Positions 5,401 to 6,947 of a stretch of 6,947 bases of DNA are shown here, one piece after another. Each line of letters begins with the position of its first letter. Within the stretch, counting starts at the first letter, position 1. Origin of the DNA: a candidate division WWE3 bacterium RIFOXYD1_FULL_39_9 (lineage in GTDB: Bacteria; Patescibacteriota; WWE3; UBA101185; UBA10185). The position numbers were made by a program, and so were the translations under genes. The DNA lies in the NCBI GenBank assembly GCA_001773295.1, contig MEWG01000033.1, positions 1 to 6,947 of the forward strand, given 5' to 3'. The notes below the pieces were generated by a model. That model saw only the letters and a program-made list of their open reading frames with translations. It was not told where the DNA came from and made no database searches.

Positions 5401-6947
5401 CGCACCCTGTGTACCAAGAGCCAGTGTAAGGTGTGATTGTGCCAGCACTGCAGTAGTGAGTCCTGTTGTTAAAAGATTCAGTAGTGTCATCACCACAACA
5501 ACTAGCTGTTCCTTTTGACATGTTAAAACTAATTGAGTCAATATAAGTTGAGTAGCATGGGTTGCCGCTTTCAAAAACAGTCCATAAAGCATCAAATGGT
5601 ATGCTAGTAGGGTAATCAAAAACATCAACTAATTCATCATTAAGGTACACATTAATGATGCCTGTTTCCTTATTAATTGTCATGCCATACTTGTTCCAAA
5701 CGCCAGTCGCAGTAGTGCCAATAACAGTGTCATCCATGGTGGTTATTAAGCCGTAGTCAATTTCACCGCTGTCAAGGCTTATTACTAATTGGACAAATTC
5801 ACTTGGTCCAGCGCCAAGTAATTCAGCTTCATTGCCTAATAGCAGTATAAACTCCTGAGAGCCGCTGCAGGATGTTGTCCCGTTGTCATCAATTAAGGCG
5901 TTAAATTCAATTGATGCAACGCCTGAGTTAAAAAAGATGGGTTCAGTTAAAGTCAGTAATTCTTCAATTGCTGCGGGGACTTGATTTATCAGGAATGATT
6001 TTAGCACTTTAAAGCGTGCTTTAAAATGGTCAATAACTGTTGTGTTAACAGCAGGGTTATTATCAAATGTAGGGACAATTTGCATTTCTGATGGGATTTC
6101 AGTGCCTTCAGCGTCATTTGTAAATGAAATCATGTGATTAACATTGTTAACCCATTTCTCGCTGTAAGACTCGCATAGTGTTTTATTGGAGTCTAGTGAT
6201 GTCTTGTGATTAGCGCCGTTAATGCAAAAATTACTGGTTGTGCTTAGTAAACCAGCATAGAAATCATCACTAGCACTGTCATCACCGCAGCATGAAGCGT
6301 AATTGACGTTGTTTATAACACCGTAATTGTATAGTGAAGTAACTTCAGTAAGTGTTAAAGCTCGATTATAAATTTTTACTTCATCAATAGCACCATTAAA
6401 GTAATTGCCACTAATTAAACCGCCAATTGTAATTGGTGAATCAGTGTCTGCTATTGCATCTCCTGAACTCATACCATTGCTGCCAATTGTTAAAACGCCA
6501 TCAATATAAATTTTAGGACTATCATAAAAAAAGACACCATCCCAAGTTATTACTGCATGATGCCATTCACCATCATAAGGAGCATTAGCTACACATTGAA
6601 GGTTATTCATAGGATTATTATCACTATATATCATTATTTGAGTATTGGAACTGCCTTTTATAGCAGACCACTCATAATTACCTGAATTTGACTTGCTTAA
6701 AAAGATTGCATAATCAGCGCTTGATGTCTTAAACCAAAATGACCAAGAAACGTTAGTTAATGCTGATAAAGAATCAGAGTCAGGTATGAGTACATATTCA
6801 TTAACGCCGTCAAATTGTAGTGCAGCGCCATACTTGCCAGTTACCCAGTCATTTGATTCCATGTTGGTTAAATCACCGGTATTACTCCCGACAAGGTCGT
6901 TTAATTGTGTCCCACTACCTTCATCAAAAGACCAGTGAGCAATTAAT
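2495..6947 (-). CDS. Giant modular surface protein (LamG, CCGDD, jelly-roll, two beta-propellers), 5' end outside the window
   Basis: The frame is open from the right edge to the TAA at 2497-2495, giving 1483 visible residues. The first ATG (6862) is not the start, because the 28 codons before it read AHWSFDEGSGTQLND, the opening strands of a LamG domain. Residues are numbered here from that Met. Modules in order are LamG (to about 182), a CCGDD cysteine module (188-230), a linker, a second concanavalin-like sandwich (about 310-450), a second CCGDD module (453-513), a jelly-roll (516-1012) interrupted by a seven-repeat propeller (594-900), a cysteine loop (1018-1041), an Ig-like domain (1042-1123) and a seven-repeat propeller to the end. 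Many cysteines, N-x-S/T sequons and Asn/Ser/Thr-rich sequence indicate an extracellular, glycosylated, disulfide-bonded protein. It is probably an adhesin or glycan-binding surface protein. No catalytic motif and no C-terminal anchor is visible, so attachment would have to be at the N-terminus. Confidence 0.93.
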   Translation of the reverse strand, partial: LIAHWSFDEGSGTQLNDLVGSNTGDLTNMESNDWVTGKYGAALQFDGVNEYVLIPDSDSLSALTNVSWSFWFKTSSADYAIFLSKSNSGNYEWSAIKGSSNTQIMIYSDNNPMNNLQCVANAPYDGEWHHAVITWDGVFFYDSPKIYIDGVLTIGSNGMSSGDAIADTDSPITIGGLISGNYFNGAIDEVKIYNRALTLTEVTSLYNYGVINNVNYASCCGDDSASDDFYAGLLSTTSNFCINGANHKTSLDSNKTLCESYSEKWVNNVNHMISFTNDAEGTEIPSEMQIVPTFDNNPAVNTTVIDHFKARFKVLKSFLINQVPAAIEELLTLTEPIFFNSGVASIEFNALIDDNGTTSCSGSQEFILLLGNEAELLGAGPSEFVQLVISLDSGEIDYGLITTMDDTVIGTTATGVWNKYGMTINKETGIINVYLNDELVDVFDYPTSIPFDALWTVFESGNPCYSTYIDSISFNMSKGTASCCGDDTTESFNNRTHYCSAGTITPYTGSWYTGCGAGATVVNLDNFREFNKNELLMCECDSEVQFSTITNPSFNNNLSGWNSDVEDGNYLTVTNENYASEFYSVYLQSNSPSLEPQVSVSTDFTNNNDQLTFSYYSHVNTSAWTETQPAGAVNQNWNTDITDDGETIVAGAYLGRLYLSTNGAYSWSETGPFIGVDKGWNTISVNADCTNLIAGIRTGRLYNSSDCGTTWSEIRPDGPQDFAWSVLDTSNDGNKIIAGVDFGRLYQSNDGGDSWSETGPFVDINKNWRLLSMSGDGSKIIVSDYQRLYLSTDGGITWPEVRPHNEDSARSWRLGSISDDGKYIIVGADTYRLYLSNDGGITWRQITPMGDDGKNWYTASMSANGTMILVGDYFSFDGSLYYSTNYGNTWSKFNPLGVNGAEWKSVSLSDNGNKMIAGSNSGRLYNTTNSLSFSGLMVGLDESNSLYYVLFNNGVNNAGYCCPDMSTGCYNTCGANIGGNSYIYCVDMTPFTENAWNTITLNITDNLLECNGLDVAGAELGLSAAVFGTGNAYYDDFISRPSTDGYYCDAGNNEGLADGVCYGGICVKPYINSFDKDYLVGDNIIINATFINFTRMNSCSLNFDGTDYTMTLNGNYATKDVGTKPVGEYTATITCSEQAGSFSRTEEISIVHWGETQIIFNGCNNPSISAYDNIIHLMCRDLSGLIQYKNSSDYGANWGNSFSGFGYGYNPILKANFNTLHSLMYYGSLLSYYKSTDNGATWAGQSMTSIIFGSPTFSLDSNNEFHSVWSDDRVGNKEIYYKNTTNFGATFNNDYRLTTDSAWSEYPSISVTGNNIHVVWIDTRLSNQNVYYKRSTDNGATWSADQLLSTSISNYPKISASGSNVHAVWIKTDGNYDIYYKNSSDNGVTWNSDYPITSDSDSDYAPSIAVQDSNVYITWNSDRDRRQIMFKYSTDNGATWSETEQITDTNDFSFENSIVTTYGSNAYLAWNGNSNTYFKLFRI
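2498..3493 (-). repeat. C-terminal seven-repeat BNR-type beta-propeller
   Basis: Seven repeats of 43-51 residues follow the pattern P-x-I-S-x-x-G-x-N-x-H-x-V-W-x-D-x-R, then YYK-S-x-D-N-G-A-T-W. Asp boxes (S-T-D-N-G-A-T-W and variants) close repeats 1 to 6, with the last aromatic at W1170, W1214, F1263, W1314, W1362 and W1412. The seventh repeat ends with the protein, without an Asp box, and the strand around W1125 at the start probably completes that blade as a molecular clasp. The sialidase arginine triad and the RIP motif are not evident, so I infer binding or scaffolding, not glycosidase activity. Confidence 0.85.
3494..3820 (-). other. Cysteine loop followed by Ig-like domain
   Basis: Residues 1018-1041 contain C1020, C1033 and C1038 in a compact YYCDAGNNEGLADGVCYGG-like loop. 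Such loops separate domains in DPANN surface proteins I have seen described, though I cannot check this. Residues 1042-1123 begin PYINSFDKDYLVGDNI and include C1071 and C1107, spaced like the disulfide pair of an Ig-like beta-sandwich. This module links the split jelly-roll to the last propeller. Confidence 0.55.
3827..4162 (-). other. C-terminal half of the split jelly-roll domain
   Basis: Residues 901-1012 run from SLSFSGLMVGLD to FGTGNAYYDDFIS. The closing part, WNTITLNI followed by a hydrophobic strand and GTGNAYYDDF, is typical of the last strands of carbohydrate-binding-module-like jelly-rolls. Six cysteines (C933, C934, C941, C945, C957, C982) are packed into a loop of this half, unlike ordinary family members. 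The matching first half lies upstream of the nested propeller. Confidence 0.6.
4163..5083 (-). repeat. Nested seven-repeat beta-propeller
   Basis: Seven repeats of 43-47 residues fit W-x-E-x-x-P...W-x-x-x-S-x-S-x-D-G-x-x-I-I-A-G...G-R-L-Y-x-S-x-D-G-G. The Asp-box Trp positions are 596, 639, 683, 727, 770, 815 and 862, and F905 falls where an eighth would close the ring. GRLY occurs in most repeats. The seven-fold count implies a closed seven-bladed propeller. By hand count, the plus strand over 4201-5040 has about 107 G and 193 C, whereas 5041-5340 has about 67 G and 51 C. The module therefore differs in strand composition from its immediate upstream neighbour. Confidence 0.85.
5084..5317 (-). 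other. N-terminal half of the split jelly-roll domain
   Basis: Residues 516-593 begin with TNPSFNNNLSGWN, the standard opening of carbohydrate-binding-module-like jelly-rolls. They continue through EFYSVYLQSN to QLTFSYYSHVN, where the strand breaks off at the propeller. Taken alone it is about half a domain. The continuation resumes after residue 900. Confidence 0.6.
5324..5506 (-). other. Second CCGDD cysteine module
   Basis: Residues 453-513 start with ASCCGDDT and hold C455, C456, C471, C487, C510 and C512. The opening repeats the first module (ASCCGDDS). These are likely disulfide-bonded spacers; no function is known to me. Confidence 0.6.
5513..5935 (-). other. Second concanavalin-like beta-sandwich
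   Basis: Residues about 310-450 include ASIEFNALI, a long central strand region, GVWNKYGMTINKETGIINVYLNDELV and a closing IDSISFNM. Alternating strands with a W-x-x-x-x-x-x-I-N...V-Y-L-N-D core are typical of LamG/concanavalin sandwiches in which a glycan-binding face is formed. It is divergent, so the family assignment is by pattern only. Confidence 0.5.
6173..6301 (-). other. First CCGDD cysteine module
   Basis: Residues 188-230 start with ASCCGDDS and carry C191, C192, C213 and C230. The module directly follows the LamG domain, as the second one follows the second sandwich, so a sandwich-plus-CCGDD unit appears to have been duplicated. Confidence 0.6.
6317..6947 (-). other. LamG (concanavalin-like) domain, reaching the window edge
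   Basis: The visible part starts AHWSFDEGSGTQLND, continues through YGAALQFDGVNEYVLIPD, SWSFWFKT, GEWHHAVITWDG, KIYIDGV and ends FNGAIDEVKIYNRALTLTEV. These are the consecutive signature segments of LamG domains, which bind glycans or proteins, often with calcium. The domain is almost complete, so the signal peptide and any earlier modules must lie beyond the right edge. Confidence 0.9.

Noticed and set aside
5383..5628. 81-codon minus-strand ORF overlapping the giant gene in another frame
   Set aside because: The frame carrying the CCGDD and sandwich modules is clearly the coding one. This frame gives a Leu/Thr/Ala-rich product with no signals.

Overview
The window looks archaeal, most likely from a DPANN-type lineage (Woesearchaeota/Pacearchaeota-like). 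The grounds are TATA boxes of the form TTTATAAA 60-90 bases ahead of start codons, ribosome binding sites close to GGAGGTGA, oligo-T terminators, low G+C with AGG-rich arginine use, a 51-residue CxxC-x17-CxxC zinc-ribbon protein, and a very large cysteine- and Asn-rich secreted protein with CCGDD modules. Lineage is an inference: no rRNA or universal marker gene is complete here.

Layout. Positions 1-43 hold the first 14 codons of a minus-strand gene that leaves the window. A divergent promoter region (44-180) follows, then a short zinc-ribbon gene (181-336). Next is a two-gene plus-strand unit: a complete DEAD-box RNA helicase (438-1646) overlapping by one base a membrane-anchored, molybdopterin-oxidoreductase-fold lipoprotein (1646-2248). 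After it comes a self-contained cassette: TATA box, perfect 10-bp inverted repeat, perfect Shine-Dalgarno, a 28-codon ORF for an extremely acidic peptide (2365-2451), and a T8-G-T8 terminator.

The rest (2495-6947) is a single minus-strand reading frame, open at the right edge, so its N-terminus and signal peptide lie outside. The visible 1483 residues form a modular surface protein: LamG domain, CCGDD cysteine module, second concanavalin-like sandwich, second CCGDD module, a jelly-roll split by a nested seven-repeat beta-propeller, a short cysteine loop, an Ig-like domain, and a C-terminal seven-repeat BNR-type propeller. The nested propeller has clearly different strand composition from its immediate flanks, which suggests a separate origin.

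Functionally the plus-strand genes are small cytoplasmic nucleic-acid-related proteins plus one surface redox-fold protein. The minus-strand giant is probably an adhesin or carbohydrate-binding surface protein. The part of the window least explained by known families is the acidic microprotein cassette.
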